A stretch of 49,353 bases of DNA. Origin: Alkalihalobacterium elongatum. Its GTDB lineage: Bacteria > Bacillota > Bacilli > Bacillales > Bacillaceae_F. The DNA is taken from positions 1 through 49,353 of the forward strand of contig NZ_WMKZ01000033.1 in the NCBI RefSeq assembly GCF_019024285.1, written 5' to 3'. Every line of letters starts with the position of its first letter. Within the stretch, counting starts at the first letter, position 1. The notes below the pieces were generated by a model. That model had not been told where the DNA came from. It ran no database searches and worked only from the letters and a program-made list of their open reading frames with translations. The position numbers were made by a program, and so were the translations under genes. Positions 40,808 through 48,924 of this stretch are shown here, one piece after another.

Positions 40808-41147
40808 TTTCTCACTCCCTTCAGCTTATACAGTAACTTATTGCCTAAAGCCCGTTTTCGAAGCTTGCCTATCCGCCCAACTTTAAAAATTGCATATAAA
40901 AAGTAAAAAGTCTTGTCCTTTCTTAGATTGTCGAAACACAAAAATGCTTTTGAAAGTTCAAATTCACAATGAAAATAACAGAGTAAATCATGTAATTTTG
41001 GCAATGGAATCGCACAGAAAAACGCAAAGGGTTTACCAGCCTCTGCGTTTTTGGTGTTTTATTTGATTTTTTCTTCAACTAACTCATCAATTGAATAGCA
41101 TTTAACCCAAAAAGCGGACTATTCAAAGCAGTCCATGTCTGCTAGTT
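40808..41147. other. Gene-free stretch with bidirectional terminator
   Basis: An ACGCA/TGCGT hairpin with T-runs on both sides (about 41021-41050) lies between cwlJ and the toxin gene. A 77-codon frame on the minus strand (to 41004) has no ribosome site and overlaps cwlJ, so I do not call it. The rest shows nothing. Confidence 0.55.
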
Positions 41148-41492
41148 TTAATTGCTTCTTATTAACTCATTTACTTTAGTTCGAATGCTACTCAATACTT
41201 CTGAGTTCACTTTTCCAAATCTTTTTCTAATAATTCCTTTTGAAAGTGTATAAACTTTGTCTGCTCTCACTGCTGATGTCACTTTAAGAAAACCTTCCTC
41301 TAAATCTTTATGTTCAATCACGACTGAGTAATCGAGGTCTTTTAATTGTGATGTAATAGCAACAACAAGAATATCATCCGTCATCTGATTATAATCATCG
41401 TTTGAAATAATGAGAACTGGACGCTGTTTTCTATTGGATAAATCACTGAATGGTACTGGAATTAATACAATGTCACCTTGTTTATGCATCAT
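41148..41492 (-). CDS. Type II toxin, MazF/PemK-like endoribonuclease
   Basis: About 114 residues. GDIVLIPVPFSDLSNRKQRPVLIISND is the family N-terminus (beta strands with the RPVLI motif), and VRADKVYTLSKGIIRKRFG the second conserved block. MazF/PemK proteins cut mRNA at short motifs. The ATG at 41492 (HKQGD...) lies inside the antitoxin end and has GAGG six bases before it, so translation is coupled. Its partner is the upstream 41482-41679 gene. Confidence 0.85.
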   Translation of the reverse strand: MMHKQGDIVLIPVPFSDLSNRKQRPVLIISNDDYNQMTDDILVVAITSQLKDLDYSVVIEHKDLEEGFLKVTSAVRADKVYTLSKGIIRKRFGKVNSEVLSSIRTKVNELIRSN

Positions 41493-41679
41493 TCCAAACC
41501 TCATCATCTACATCATTATCCCAAAAATCAATGCTACTTTCGCTCGCTTTTGATAAATCTTCTGATAAACTTTTTTCTTTTTTGGCCTTTATATACTCAG
41601 CAAAGTCTAAAATTTTAACGACTTCTTGCTCTGGAATTTCATCAATAATTTTTAGTAATCGTTCCTTAGCAGTATTCAT
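41482..41679 (-). CDS. Antitoxin of the MazF/PemK-like pair
   Basis: About 65 residues. The N-terminal half (TAKERLLKIIDEIPEQEV, KILDFAEYIKAKKEKS) is the DUF2281-type helical region; the C-terminal tail is acidic and disordered (SESSIDFWDNDVDDEVWND), as in antitoxins that wrap the toxin. The start is set to ATG at 41679 with GAGGTGATG upstream; an earlier ATG at 41700 is possible. It overlaps the toxin start. Confidence 0.8.
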   Translation of the reverse strand: MNTAKERLLKIIDEIPEQEVVKILDFAEYIKAKKEKSLSEDLSKASESSIDFWDNDVDDEVWNDA

Positions 41680-41783
41680 GATGTTCATCACCTCTTTCAT
41701 GAATAATTTATCTAATTATATCATTTTGGATTACTTCAAACCATTGGTGTTTAAGTAAAATCACCTGTTAATATTATTAAAAA

Positions 41784-41810
41784 CAGATAACGTAATTACC
41801 TGTTTGAAGT
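41784..41810 (-). terminator. Terminator after the VOC gene
   Basis: AACAG and CTGTT arms with inner TAA/TTA pairs (AACAGGTAATTACGTTATC on the minus strand) followed by TTTTTAATA. Confidence 0.55.
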
Positions 41811-41813
41811 ACA

Positions 41814-42155
41814 TTATTTTTCATTAGTAAAGTCAATAATTCTTAAATAATTGCCTGAATTGTCTTTATAAATAGCATACCGACCTGGTGGAATGTCAAC
41901 AGGTTCCTTCACAAACTCTAACTTCTCGCTATTTTCTTTATAAAAAGTGTCCACAGACTCGACTAAGAAAACACCTCCTGCAGATAATCCCTGCTCATCA
42001 TCTTCTATCAGTAATCGAACATCTGAATTAGGTAAACTTAAGGCAACTGTGTGTTCCCCTTCTCTCCACGCTTCCTCAAAACCGAGCGTATCACGATAAA
42101 ACAATAACGATTCTTTAACATCTTTGACTGGATGATACAAAAATACTAATTTCAA
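41814..42155 (-). CDS. VOC superfamily (glyoxalase/bleomycin-resistance fold) protein
   Basis: This 113-residue protein has two beta-alpha-beta-beta-beta modules: KLVFLYHPVKDVKESLLFYR at the start, with GFEEAWREGEHTVALSLPN and YAIYKDNSGNYLRIIDF near the end. Single-domain VOC proteins act as dimers and bind metals or small ligands. The ligand is unknown. TTG at 42155 directly after GGAGGAAAAGTAT. Divergent from a TetR gene with two operator-like palindromes between, so probably induced when the TetR ligand appears. Confidence 0.85.
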   Translation of the reverse strand: MKLVFLYHPVKDVKESLLFYRDTLGFEEAWREGEHTVALSLPNSDVRLLIEDDEQGLSAGGVFLVESVDTFYKENSEKLEFVKEPVDIPPGRYAIYKDNSGNYLRIIDFTNEK

Positions 42156-42189
42156 ATACTTTTCCTCCTAGCCTAATGAGATAATTTAA

Positions 42190-42224
42190 TTATGTTTAAC
42201 GTAATTTAGTTATGTTTAACATAA
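42190..42224. promoter_or_regulatory. Two TetR-type operator palindromes
   Basis: TTATGTTTAACGTAA (42190-42204, one mismatch) and TTATGTTTAACATAA (42210-42224, perfect) are 15-bp palindromes centred exactly 20 bp apart. They lie between the divergent VOC and TetR genes, as expected for an autoregulated TetR pair. Confidence 0.75.
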
Positions 42225-42266
42225 TCAATTTACGTTCGTATGTCAATATGATAAGATTAATCTATT

Positions 42267-42782
42267 ATGAAAGAATGGATACCAATACCAGGAACAAATA
42301 AGGATACGTTAATCAAAGTTGCATTAGAAGAGTTTAGTTTATATGGATACAAAGGGGTTAACATTTCAAAGTTAGCCCAAAAAGCTAATATGACGACTGG
42401 AGCTGTTTATCATCACTTCGGTTCCAAATCAAAACTTTATGAAGTGATTAGGACCGATATGGAACAACGATTAATTGATAGAATGGAGGGAGCAGCTTCT
42501 CTGTTTGACAAGCCAGAAGAAGCTATTAAAGCCGCACTTTTAACTGGTTTAAACTTTGCAATTAAAGGTAACATTTGTAAACTTATTAGTGAAGAAGCAC
42601 CTTATGATAAAAAAGATAAAATCGAGGAATATATATCTGAATTGACTGTGGAAAATGACCTTCCAATAGAAGTAGTGTTAATTTCATCTTGGCGTTCAAT
42701 TTTAAAAGGGATTTCTTCTAACCAATTAACAGCTGAACAAGGGAAAAATTTAATTGCATGGATTTTTAACAAGGGAGAGTGA
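42267..42782 (+). CDS. TetR-family transcriptional regulator
   Basis: This 171-residue protein has an N-terminal HTH at about 12-58 (KDTLIKVALEEFSLYGYKGV, ISKLAQKANMTTGAVYHHFGSK) with the classic TetR recognition helix. The C-terminal helical ligand domain is short and resembles TetR_C_AefR/YfiR-like types. ATG at 42267; the ribosome site is weak, which would keep levels low. It most likely represses itself and the VOC gene through the 42190-42224 palindromes. Confidence 0.92.
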   Translation: MKEWIPIPGTNKDTLIKVALEEFSLYGYKGVNISKLAQKANMTTGAVYHHFGSKSKLYEVIRTDMEQRLIDRMEGAASLFDKPEEAIKAALLTGLNFAIKGNICKLISEEAPYDKKDKIEEYISELTVENDLPIEVVLISSWRSILKGISSNQLTAEQGKNLIAWIFNKGE

Positions 42783-43029
42783 ATTTTATTGACTCTCTTT
42801 TTTGTTTATTCTCTTGTTCACAAATTTGAAGGGATTGATCTTATTGAACAATTGTTTCTGTAGTTTAAGAAGGAATCAGTTCAAATATTAGTTATGGTGA
42901 TACATATGTGTCTTATATAAGTTCACCTTGATTAAAAACTAATAGTCTACAAGCACGTGGACGAACAGACTCAAAATTATATTATTCTAGTACAGTACTA
43001 AAGGATAATGGGCATACTTTAATTAAATT

Positions 43030-43272
43030 TTATAAAATTGATTTAATGGCTTGCTGTGCTTTATGTTTATCTTCTTCTTTTACATAAATATCATAATGTG
43101 CCCTATCATTATGATCTATAGGTGGATAGGTATTTGGGTTTCTTATAATATCAGTTTGATATTTCACACCATGTTCTTTTAATTTATTGGTAATTTTAAA
43201 ATACTTTTCATTTCCAAATGCTGAACATAATAAACATTTATATTTTGTAAAAAACATTCTAATAAACCTCAA
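43030..43272 (-). CDS. Small conserved protein of unknown function
   Basis: This 80-residue protein starts RFIRMFFTKYKCLLC, has mixed helix-strand content (YFKITNKLKEHGVKYQTDII) and ends HYDIYVKEEDKHKAQQAIKSIL. The YDIYV...KEEDKHKAQQAI end resembles DUF2007-like small signal-transducing proteins, with weak support. The start is uncertain; no strong ribosome site is visible. Confidence 0.5.
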   Translation of the reverse strand: MRFIRMFFTKYKCLLCSAFGNEKYFKITNKLKEHGVKYQTDIIRNPNTYPPIDHNDRAHYDIYVKEEDKHKAQQAIKSIL

Positions 43273-43661
43273 TTATAACGCCCCCTTCTTATCGTTTTGT
43301 TATTACCTACGTATAAAATTAATTAATCAGAAACTTTGAAATTCCTGCACAAAAAAATAATCCACCCGTCAAGTAGTTAACAAATCTTTGGAAAATGTCT
43401 AGGATAACAAGAAAGATTTAATTTATGATCATTTGGAGAGGTAATAACATTCTTCCACTATCCTGCTTCGTCTTTTAATAATAGAAGCGCGGATCCTTGT
43501 TGGGTCATTTCATTTATAATGTTTTAAAATTTTCTAATGGAGATCACTGGTGTATCCAAAATAACGGCTGGTTTATTAATTTGCTACTGATTATTTGTGA
43601 GGAAAATTTATAGGCATAATAAACTGTATCATCAATTGAAAAAAGAACTTCCGAATAAGAA
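43273..43661. other. Gene-free stretch with a possible old cassette element
   Basis: CTTCCACTATCCTGCTTCGTC (43452-43472) and AATAGAAGCGCGGATCC just after it resemble the TAACG...GCAG elements of the 21-37 kb array. No coding frame has a ribosome site here. It may be the scar of a lost or degenerate cassette. Confidence 0.4.
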
Positions 43662-43698
43662 AAACATAGGGAGATTTTAGCCCTCCTATGTTTTCATT
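43662..43698 (-). terminator. Terminator of the 49-residue protein gene
   Basis: On the minus strand AAAACATAGGAGG pairs with CTCCCTATGTTTT and is followed by TCTTATTC. It sits a few bases past the stop codon at 43703. Confidence 0.75.
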
Positions 43699-43702
43699 GA
43701 TA

Positions 43703-43852
43703 TTATTTATCTGTTTGTTTTTGCTTCTTTTTCAAATACTCCGCACGTATTTTTTCAAGTTGCTGTTTTTTATCAAATTTGGCAGGCGTCTGTTTTTCAT
43801 GATACTTTCTCACAGCTACCTGACTTTTGGCATCCAATTGATATTTTCCCAC
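43703..43852 (-). CDS. Small conserved basic protein (49 aa)
   Basis: The sequence GKYQLDAKSQVAVRKYHEKQ continues into a lysine/glutamine-rich helix ending KKKQKQTDK. GTG at 43852 after GTAGGTGAACAAA. Very similar short proteins are conserved in many Bacillus as uncharacterised; the high charge suggests nucleic-acid or ribosome contact, which is inference. Own terminator follows. Confidence 0.7.
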   Translation of the reverse strand: MGKYQLDAKSQVAVRKYHEKQTPAKFDKKQQLEKIRAEYLKKKQKQTDK

Positions 43853-44130
43853 TTTGTTCACCTACTTTTCTTGTCTTTTAAAGAGATTCTATTCAACAAA
43901 TATAATATACCTTATTCTACTGAGTAAACTTTATTACTTTATTATGTACGCTAACTTTGTATATATCAGTAAAAACAACAACTTTAATTTTTATAAAGTC
44001 AATAAAACTTCAATCCAACTCATTACAATTTTAGTTGCCTCTTTTTCCCATTCAATTTTTAAATAATTCTATTTGTTATTGCTAATTATATCAGTGAACC
44101 AATATTTAAGTTATTTAATAGGAGGCAATT

Positions 44131-44817
44131 ATGAGTAACAATCATCTAGAAGGCGATGCGGTCATTACAGAAACTGAGGTAAAAGGCGGGTCACTGCCAC
44201 TCATAGGAGATAAAGCTCCTTCCTTTGAAGCAACAACAACCCATGGTACGATCCACCTTGAAGACTATAAGGGAAGCTGGCTCATTCTATTTTCGCATCC
44301 AGCAGATTTCACCCCAGTATGTACAACTGAATTTATAGCTTTTCAAGAAATCTATCCACAATTACGTGAGCTAAATACAGAATTACTTGGATTAAGTATT
44401 GATAGCGTTCACTCGCATATCGCATGGGTACGAAACGTTAAAGAAAAATTTGGTGTAAAACTTGAATTTCCAATCATCGCTGATCTAAATAAGGATGTAG
44501 CATCAAAATTCGGCATGCTTATGCCTGAAGGAAATAATACCGAAACATCTAGGGCAGTCTTTGTGATTGATGCTGATCAAGTAGTCCGTGCGATTGTTTA
44601 TTATCCATTATCTACAGGAAGAAATATGGATGAAATGTTACGTTTAATACAAGCTCTTCAAACGTCTGATCAGCATCGTGTAGCTACTCCTGCGAATTGG
44701 AAACCAGGAGATAAAGTTATCGTTCCTCCCCCTACCACTCAAGAGGAAGCGGAAGAAAGATCAAAAGATGATACGATTGAATGTATTGACTGGTATATGT
44801 GTAAGAAAAATATTTAA
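44131..44817 (+). CDS. Peroxiredoxin (Prx6/AhpC-TSA, archaeal-like long form), copy 1
   Basis: This 228-residue enzyme has the peroxidatic motif HPADFTPVCTTEF with C64. The arm and resolving region near the C-terminus has C218 and C224 (IECIDWYMCKK), the pair seen in archaeal-type Prx6 enzymes. It reduces H2O2 and organic peroxides; sulfane sulfur is a possible substrate given the later genes. ATG at 44131 after AGGAGGCAATT. The partner gene at 44847 follows 30 bp on. About 75% identical by eye to copy 2. Confidence 0.93.
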   Translation: MSNNHLEGDAVITETEVKGGSLPLIGDKAPSFEATTTHGTIHLEDYKGSWLILFSHPADFTPVCTTEFIAFQEIYPQLRELNTELLGLSIDSVHSHIAWVRNVKEKFGVKLEFPIIADLNKDVASKFGMLMPEGNNTETSRAVFVIDADQVVRAIVYYPLSTGRNMDEMLRLIQALQTSDQHRVATPANWKPGDKVIVPPPTTQEEAEERSKDDTIECIDWYMCKKNI

Positions 44818-44846
44818 ACCAAACATGAAGTTAAGGGGTGAATTAA

Positions 44847-45068
44847 ATGGCATGTGTAACTAGTGACGGTAACTTAACATCGAGTGCAAAAGATTTATTA
44901 CAAGTTATACAACATGAAGCCTTGTCTGCTGATCAAATCGCAAAAAAAATAAATATGCCACTCTTTAAAGTAAGAAGCAATTTACGCGATATGGCCAGCA
45001 TGGGCTTTGTTATCGAAGAAAATGAGTCCTATAAAATGAATCCAAAAGTAGAAAAACTTTTAAATTAA
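44847..45068 (+). CDS. Small winged-helix protein paired with peroxiredoxin, copy 1
   Basis: This 73-residue protein forms one winged-helix domain: LTSSAKDLLQVIQHEALSA, DQIAKKINMPLFKVRSNLRDM (recognition helix), FVIEENESYKMNP (wing). It starts MACV, with a cysteine at position 3 conserved in copy 2 and a possible redox switch. Co-transcribed with the peroxiredoxin and ended by the 45083-45125 terminator. Likely DNA-binding; its target is unknown. Confidence 0.8.
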   Translation: MACVTSDGNLTSSAKDLLQVIQHEALSADQIAKKINMPLFKVRSNLRDMASMGFVIEENESYKMNPKVEKLLN

Positions 45069-45082
45069 AGCAAGTTTCATTT

Positions 45083-45125
45083 AAGGAGGCTCCTAAAACA
45101 ATAATTGACGGAGCCCTCTTCTTCT
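45083..45125 (+). terminator. Terminator after the first prx-wHTH pair
   Basis: AAGGAGGCTCC and GGAGCCCTCTT form a stem of about nine pairs with a 16-base loop, followed by CTTCTG. Moderate strength. Confidence 0.6.
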
Positions 45126-45317
45126 GTAAATTCCCTACCAACCTACTCTAAAATCTTAACGGGAGACCCTCTTATTACTAATCTCAATCCATTCAATAAA
45201 CTTCCATTAACCTATCCAATCGTTAAAACTAAACTCAACTATACACAATACATATTTATTTTCCTTCATTTTTAATTTATTAAATCTAGGTAAGATTTGA
45301 ACAAATTTTGAACTTAT

Positions 45318-45379
45318 TTATAATTATTATAAAAAACATACCATACCCCCTTGAGTATAATTAAAATCCGGTGTAGAAT
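45318..45379 (+). promoter_or_regulatory. Promoter of the second prx operon with a perfect PerR box
   Basis: TTATAATTATTATAA (45318-45332) matches the Bacillus PerR box TTATAATNATTATAA at all defined positions. TTGAGT (45351-45356), a 17-bp spacer and TAGAAT (45374-45379) make the promoter. The box ends 18 bp before the -35 element. A second motif, ATACCCCCTTGAGTAT (45343-45358), overlaps the -35 and resembles a CsoR/CstR-type ATACCC...GGGTAT site with one mismatch. PerR control implies induction by peroxide; the second site is uncertain. Confidence 0.8.
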
Positions 45380-45426
45380 GTAATTGTAGCAAGATAATAA
45401 TAATTATTAAAAAGGAGTTGTTATAA

Positions 45427-46095
45427 ATGATGAACGAAGAAATCAAAGTACAGGAAGTAAATGAAGGTTTACCACGTATTGGTTCGCCAGCACCGCAGTT
45501 TGAAAGTGTGACAACACACGGGACAATACAATTATCGGATTATAAAGGGAGCTGGGTGATCTTATTCTCACACCCTGCCGACTTTACCCCAGTTTGTACG
45601 ACTGAATTTATGGCATTCCAAGAAATTTATCCGCAATTACGTGAACTAAACACAGAGTTACTAGGTTTAAGTATTGATAGTGTTCACTCCCATATTGCTT
45701 GGGTAAGAAACGTTGAGGAGAAATTTGGTGTGAAAATTGAATTCCCAGTAATTGCCGATCTTAACAAAGACGTTGCAATGAAATATGGAATGATTATGCC
45801 AGGAGAAAGTGATACATCGACTTCACGTGCTGTGTTCGTCATTGATCCAAACCAAGTAGTTCGAGCAATTATTTACTATCCATTATCAGCTGGACGTAAT
45901 ATGGATGAAATCCTCCGTCTCATTGAATCATTACAAACTTCTGATGAGCACGGTGTTGCAACACCTGCTAACTGGAGAAAAGGTGAAAAAGTCATTGTTC
46001 CTCCTGCAGCAACACAAGAAATGGCGGAGGAGCGCATGAAAGAGGAAGGCATCGAATGTGTCGATTGGTACTTCTGCAAAAAAGAATTAAAATAA
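45427..46095 (+). CDS. Peroxiredoxin (Prx6/AhpC-TSA, archaeal-like long form), copy 2
   Basis: This 222-residue paralogue of the 44131 gene has peroxidatic C57 in HPADFTPVCTTEF and C-terminal C211 and C217 (IECVDWYFCKK). Sequence between the motifs is almost identical to copy 1 (RELNTELLGLSIDSVHSHIA). It is behind the PerR box, so probably peroxide-induced, while copy 1 has no such box. ATG at 45427 after AAAGGAGTTG. Confidence 0.93.
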   Translation: MMNEEIKVQEVNEGLPRIGSPAPQFESVTTHGTIQLSDYKGSWVILFSHPADFTPVCTTEFMAFQEIYPQLRELNTELLGLSIDSVHSHIAWVRNVEEKFGVKIEFPVIADLNKDVAMKYGMIMPGESDTSTSRAVFVIDPNQVVRAIIYYPLSAGRNMDEILRLIESLQTSDEHGVATPANWRKGEKVIVPPAATQEMAEERMKEEGIECVDWYFCKKELK

Positions 46096-46108
46096 GGCGG
46101 TGAATACG

Positions 46109-46336
46109 ATGGCTTGTGTGAATCCTGATGGAACATTAACGAGTTCAGCAAAAGCGTTGTTATCAGCAATCCAAGATCAGGCTTTAACGCCTGAAGACAT
46201 TTCAAAGAAAATTGGACAACCATTATTTAAAGTGAGAAGTTCACTTCGAGATATGAAGTCGGGTGGATTTGTTGTCCAAAATGAGGAGAACTACTCTGTT
46301 TCCGAAGGTGCTAGAAAACTATTAAATCGATCATAA
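46109..46336 (+). CDS. Small winged-helix protein paired with peroxiredoxin, copy 2
   Basis: This 75-residue protein is clearly homologous to 44847-45068: MACV start with C3, LTSSAKALLSAIQDQAL, KIGQPLFKVRSSLRDMKSGGF. The start is taken as ATG at 46109 with GGCGGTG before it; a GTG at 46100 would add three residues. Fourteen bases after the peroxiredoxin stop. The conserved pairing suggests a shared regulatory job. Confidence 0.8.
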   Translation: MACVNPDGTLTSSAKALLSAIQDQALTPEDISKKIGQPLFKVRSSLRDMKSGGFVVQNEENYSVSEGARKLLNRS

Positions 46337-46415
46337 CGGTAGAGTTATAGTGAATAGGGATTGGTGTTAGGAAAAACATTTCAAAGTGTTTTCTAGGTTT
46401 ATAAGATATTAGTAT

Positions 46416-46457
46416 ATCCCCTATTAAAACAATCTCTTGTTTAATAGGGGATTTTTA
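46416..46457 (+). terminator. Terminator after the second prx-wHTH pair
   Basis: ATCCCCTATTAAA (46416-46428) and TTTAATAGGGGAT (46440-46452) form a perfect 13-bp stem followed by TTTT. Confidence 0.88.
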
Positions 46458-46542
46458 CAAATTAAAACTTCCCTTACATGTACTTGTTAACCTACAAAGT
46501 TTTTCTACTGTTTACAAAATTCAATAGAAAGAAGTGAAAGAT

Positions 46543-47436
46543 TTGCACAAGCTCCTAAAAATCTTCGGTGTTTTCACTTCACTCGGTATGTTAATTGTTT
46601 TAATGCAAGGTGCGTTAGTAACTAAAACAGGATCTGCTGACGGTTGCGGATCTACATGGCCTCTTTGTTTCGGTGAGGTAATACCTACCTCCCCCCAAAT
46701 GGAGACGATCATTGAATATAGTCATCGAATAGTGTCTGGATTACTTGGAATTTTTATTATTCTTTTAGCAATTTGGGCTTGGAAAAAACTACCGCACATT
46801 AGAGAAACCAAATTTTTAGCAATCATGTCTATTTTTTTTATTATTTTTCAAGGATTTCTCGGAGCTGGTGCTGTTGTATTCGGTCAATACAAAGCAATAC
46901 TAGCACTACACTTTGGTATTTCTGCAATTTCATTAGCAACCGTTGTATTATTAACCGTTTTAGCCTTTGAAGACAGTGGGGCCAAGATGTCTGTACCGAA
47001 TATTTCAAAACGTTTCAGAAATTACGTATTTTTTTCAATTACTTATTGCTATGTAGTGATTTATACAGGTGCTTATGTCAAGCATACCCAAGCGACATTA
47101 GCATGCGCAGGTTTCCCTTTATGTAATGGGGAGATTTTACCTGGTTTGATTGGACCTGTTGGGTCACACTACTTTCACCGGATCGCTGGGATTGCTTTAT
47201 TCTTTGTAATATTAATTATGTTTGTTTGGGTAATTAGAAAATACCGTCATGAACGCACCATTTTATGGGGAGTAAGTTTATCTTTATTGTTCGTGACTGC
47301 TCAATTAGTTAGTGGTGTAGCTGTCGTATTTACTGCTGCTTCATTATTTACAGCCATGCTACATGCTCTAATTATTTCTTTATTATTTACAACTTTATGT
47401 TATTTAACGATGATTTTAACAAGAAAAAAATTCTAA
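46543..47436 (+). CDS. ctaA: Heme A synthase CtaA (COX15 family)
   Basis: About 297 residues and eight helices. Heme-ligand histidines are visible in EYSHRIVSG (H61), LALHFGISA, HYFHRIAGI and MLHALII. The first periplasmic loop has the functional cysteine pair DGCGSTWPLC (C35, C42), and a second pair is in CAGFPLC. It oxidises heme O to heme A for aa3-type terminal oxidases. Start TTG at 46543, chosen because residues HKLLKIFGV align to B. subtilis CtaA; a GTG at 46534 is possible. No ctaB or oxidase gene lies in the window. Confidence 0.92.
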   Translation: MHKLLKIFGVFTSLGMLIVLMQGALVTKTGSADGCGSTWPLCFGEVIPTSPQMETIIEYSHRIVSGLLGIFIILLAIWAWKKLPHIRETKFLAIMSIFFIIFQGFLGAGAVVFGQYKAILALHFGISAISLATVVLLTVLAFEDSGAKMSVPNISKRFRNYVFFSITYCYVVIYTGAYVKHTQATLACAGFPLCNGEILPGLIGPVGSHYFHRIAGIALFFVILIMFVWVIRKYRHERTILWGVSLSLLFVTAQLVSGVAVVFTAASLFTAMLHALIISLLFTTLCYLTMILTRKKF

Positions 47437-47646
47437 TCAGAACTGTAATAAGGGCAGGGTTTATATTACGTTCTGACCTTTATCCTCATTAAAACTTATT
47501 TTCTTGATTTTAAATTGAAAAGTATGTATTTCAAGTAAATACCATGTCTAAACAACAGCAAATATTGAAAATCTATCTTTAGTCGAATCTTACTTTCATT
47601 TGGAATTGAGCAAAACTACTTAAGCTTATTAAGGTGGTATAATCCG
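47437..47646. other. Spacer between ctaA and sqr
   Basis: A weak hairpin near 47449-47482 (AAGG..CAG/CTG..CCTT) may terminate ctaA. No clear -35/-10 pair and no PerR-type box is seen. AAGGTGG lies just before the sqr start. Confidence 0.4.
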
Positions 47647-48837
47647 ATGGCAGATAAACAATACGAAATAGCCATTGTTGGTGGTGGAACAGCAGGAATA
47701 ACCGTGGCTGCCCAATTGGCTAGAAAAATTTCTCCACATGATATTGTCATTATCGATCCTGCTGAGCTCCATTATTACCAACCATTTTGGACACTAGTTG
47801 GAGGAGGTATAGTCAGTAAAGAAGACTCCGCACGTAAGGAAAGGGATGTCATTCCAAAAGGTGTTCACTTTATCCAAGAAGCCGTTGATACCTTTAACTT
47901 AGCTGACAAAAGTTTAATGACAACAACAAATCAACAGGTTTCTTTTAATTATTTAGTTGTAGCCCCTGGATTAAAGCTGTACTGGGAAAATGTCAAAGGT
48001 CTAAAAGAAGCAATGGAACATGGTGGAATTGGTAGTAATTACGCTTATGAATATGTTGATAACACATGGGAAGCAATTAAAAACTTTAAAGGTGGGAAAG
48101 CAATCTTTACTCACCCTAATACACCAGTAAAATGCGGTGGAGCGCCACAGAAAATCATGTACTTAGCTGAAGAGTATTTCAATAAATCAGGTGTTCGTCA
48201 TCAAACAGAAATCATCTTTAATTCCGCAAATCCAGCGATCTTTGATGTTCCAAAATACCGCGATGTTTTAGAAAGTGTCATTAAAGAAAAAAATATAAAA
48301 ACCAACTTCAGAACCCATTTAATTGAAGTTCGCCATCAAACAAAGGAAGCGATTTTTGAAAATTTGGATTCCGGCGAAAAAACATCATATCAATATGACA
48401 TGATGCATGTTACCCCACCAATGGGTCCTCACCCATTCATTAAGAATAGTGAACTAGCTGATGAGAGTGGCTGGGTTGATGTTGATCCTTACACCCTACA
48501 ACATAAACGATTTGAATTTGTATTTGGTTTAGGAGATAGCGCTAATTTACCCACTTCTAAAACAGGGGCTGCGATTCGTAAGCAAGCACCTACTGTTGTT
48601 AAAAACTTACTTTCCCATATGAAAGGTGAAGTCCTTAACGAAAAATACGATGGGTATACTTCCTGTCCAATTGTTACAGGCCGTGGTAAGTTGGTTTTGG
48701 CCGAATTTGACTATGAAAAACAGCCTAAAGAAACCTTTCCTTTTAATCAAGCGAAACAAAGATATAGTATGTACTTTCTCAAAAAAGAATTACTACCACG
48801 GTTTTATTGGCACGGAATGTTAAAGGGAAAAATGTAG
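47647..48837 (+). CDS. sqr: Sulfide:quinone oxidoreductase
   Basis: This 396-residue FAD enzyme has an N-terminal FAD site IVGGGTAGIT (10-19), redox cysteines C163 (TPVKCGGAPQ) and C340 (YTSCPIVTG), and second FAD contact GLGDSANLPTSKTGAA (294-309). It oxidises sulfide to sulfane sulfur at the membrane face and passes electrons to menaquinone. A C-terminal amphipathic helix (FYWHGMLKGKM) probably anchors it. ATG at 47647 after AAGGTGGTATAATCC. The product persulfide would be removed by a persulfide dioxygenase, and the next gene looks like a broken copy of one. Confidence 0.94.
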   Translation: MADKQYEIAIVGGGTAGITVAAQLARKISPHDIVIIDPAELHYYQPFWTLVGGGIVSKEDSARKERDVIPKGVHFIQEAVDTFNLADKSLMTTTNQQVSFNYLVVAPGLKLYWENVKGLKEAMEHGGIGSNYAYEYVDNTWEAIKNFKGGKAIFTHPNTPVKCGGAPQKIMYLAEEYFNKSGVRHQTEIIFNSANPAIFDVPKYRDVLESVIKEKNIKTNFRTHLIEVRHQTKEAIFENLDSGEKTSYQYDMMHVTPPMGPHPFIKNSELADESGWVDVDPYTLQHKRFEFVFGLGDSANLPTSKTGAAIRKQAPTVVKNLLSHMKGEVLNEKYDGYTSCPIVTGRGKLVLAEFDYEKQPKETFPFNQAKQRYSMYFLKKELLPRFYWHGMLKGKM

Positions 48838-48924
48838 CACTTACAATATGAGTAACCAATATCTTAAGAAATTAGTTTTAGAATTTAAATACTTAAAAAC
48901 TCAAATAAAAAGGGTGAATAAAGA

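Noticed and set aside
40771-41004. 77-codon frame on the minus strand overlapping cwlJ
   Set aside because: No ribosome site, overlap with the well-supported CwlJ start, and no family features.
43688-44066. Plus-strand frames of 79 and 70 codons
   Set aside because: They are antisense to, or just beyond, the conserved 49-residue minus-strand gene; composition is that of AT-rich non-coding DNA.
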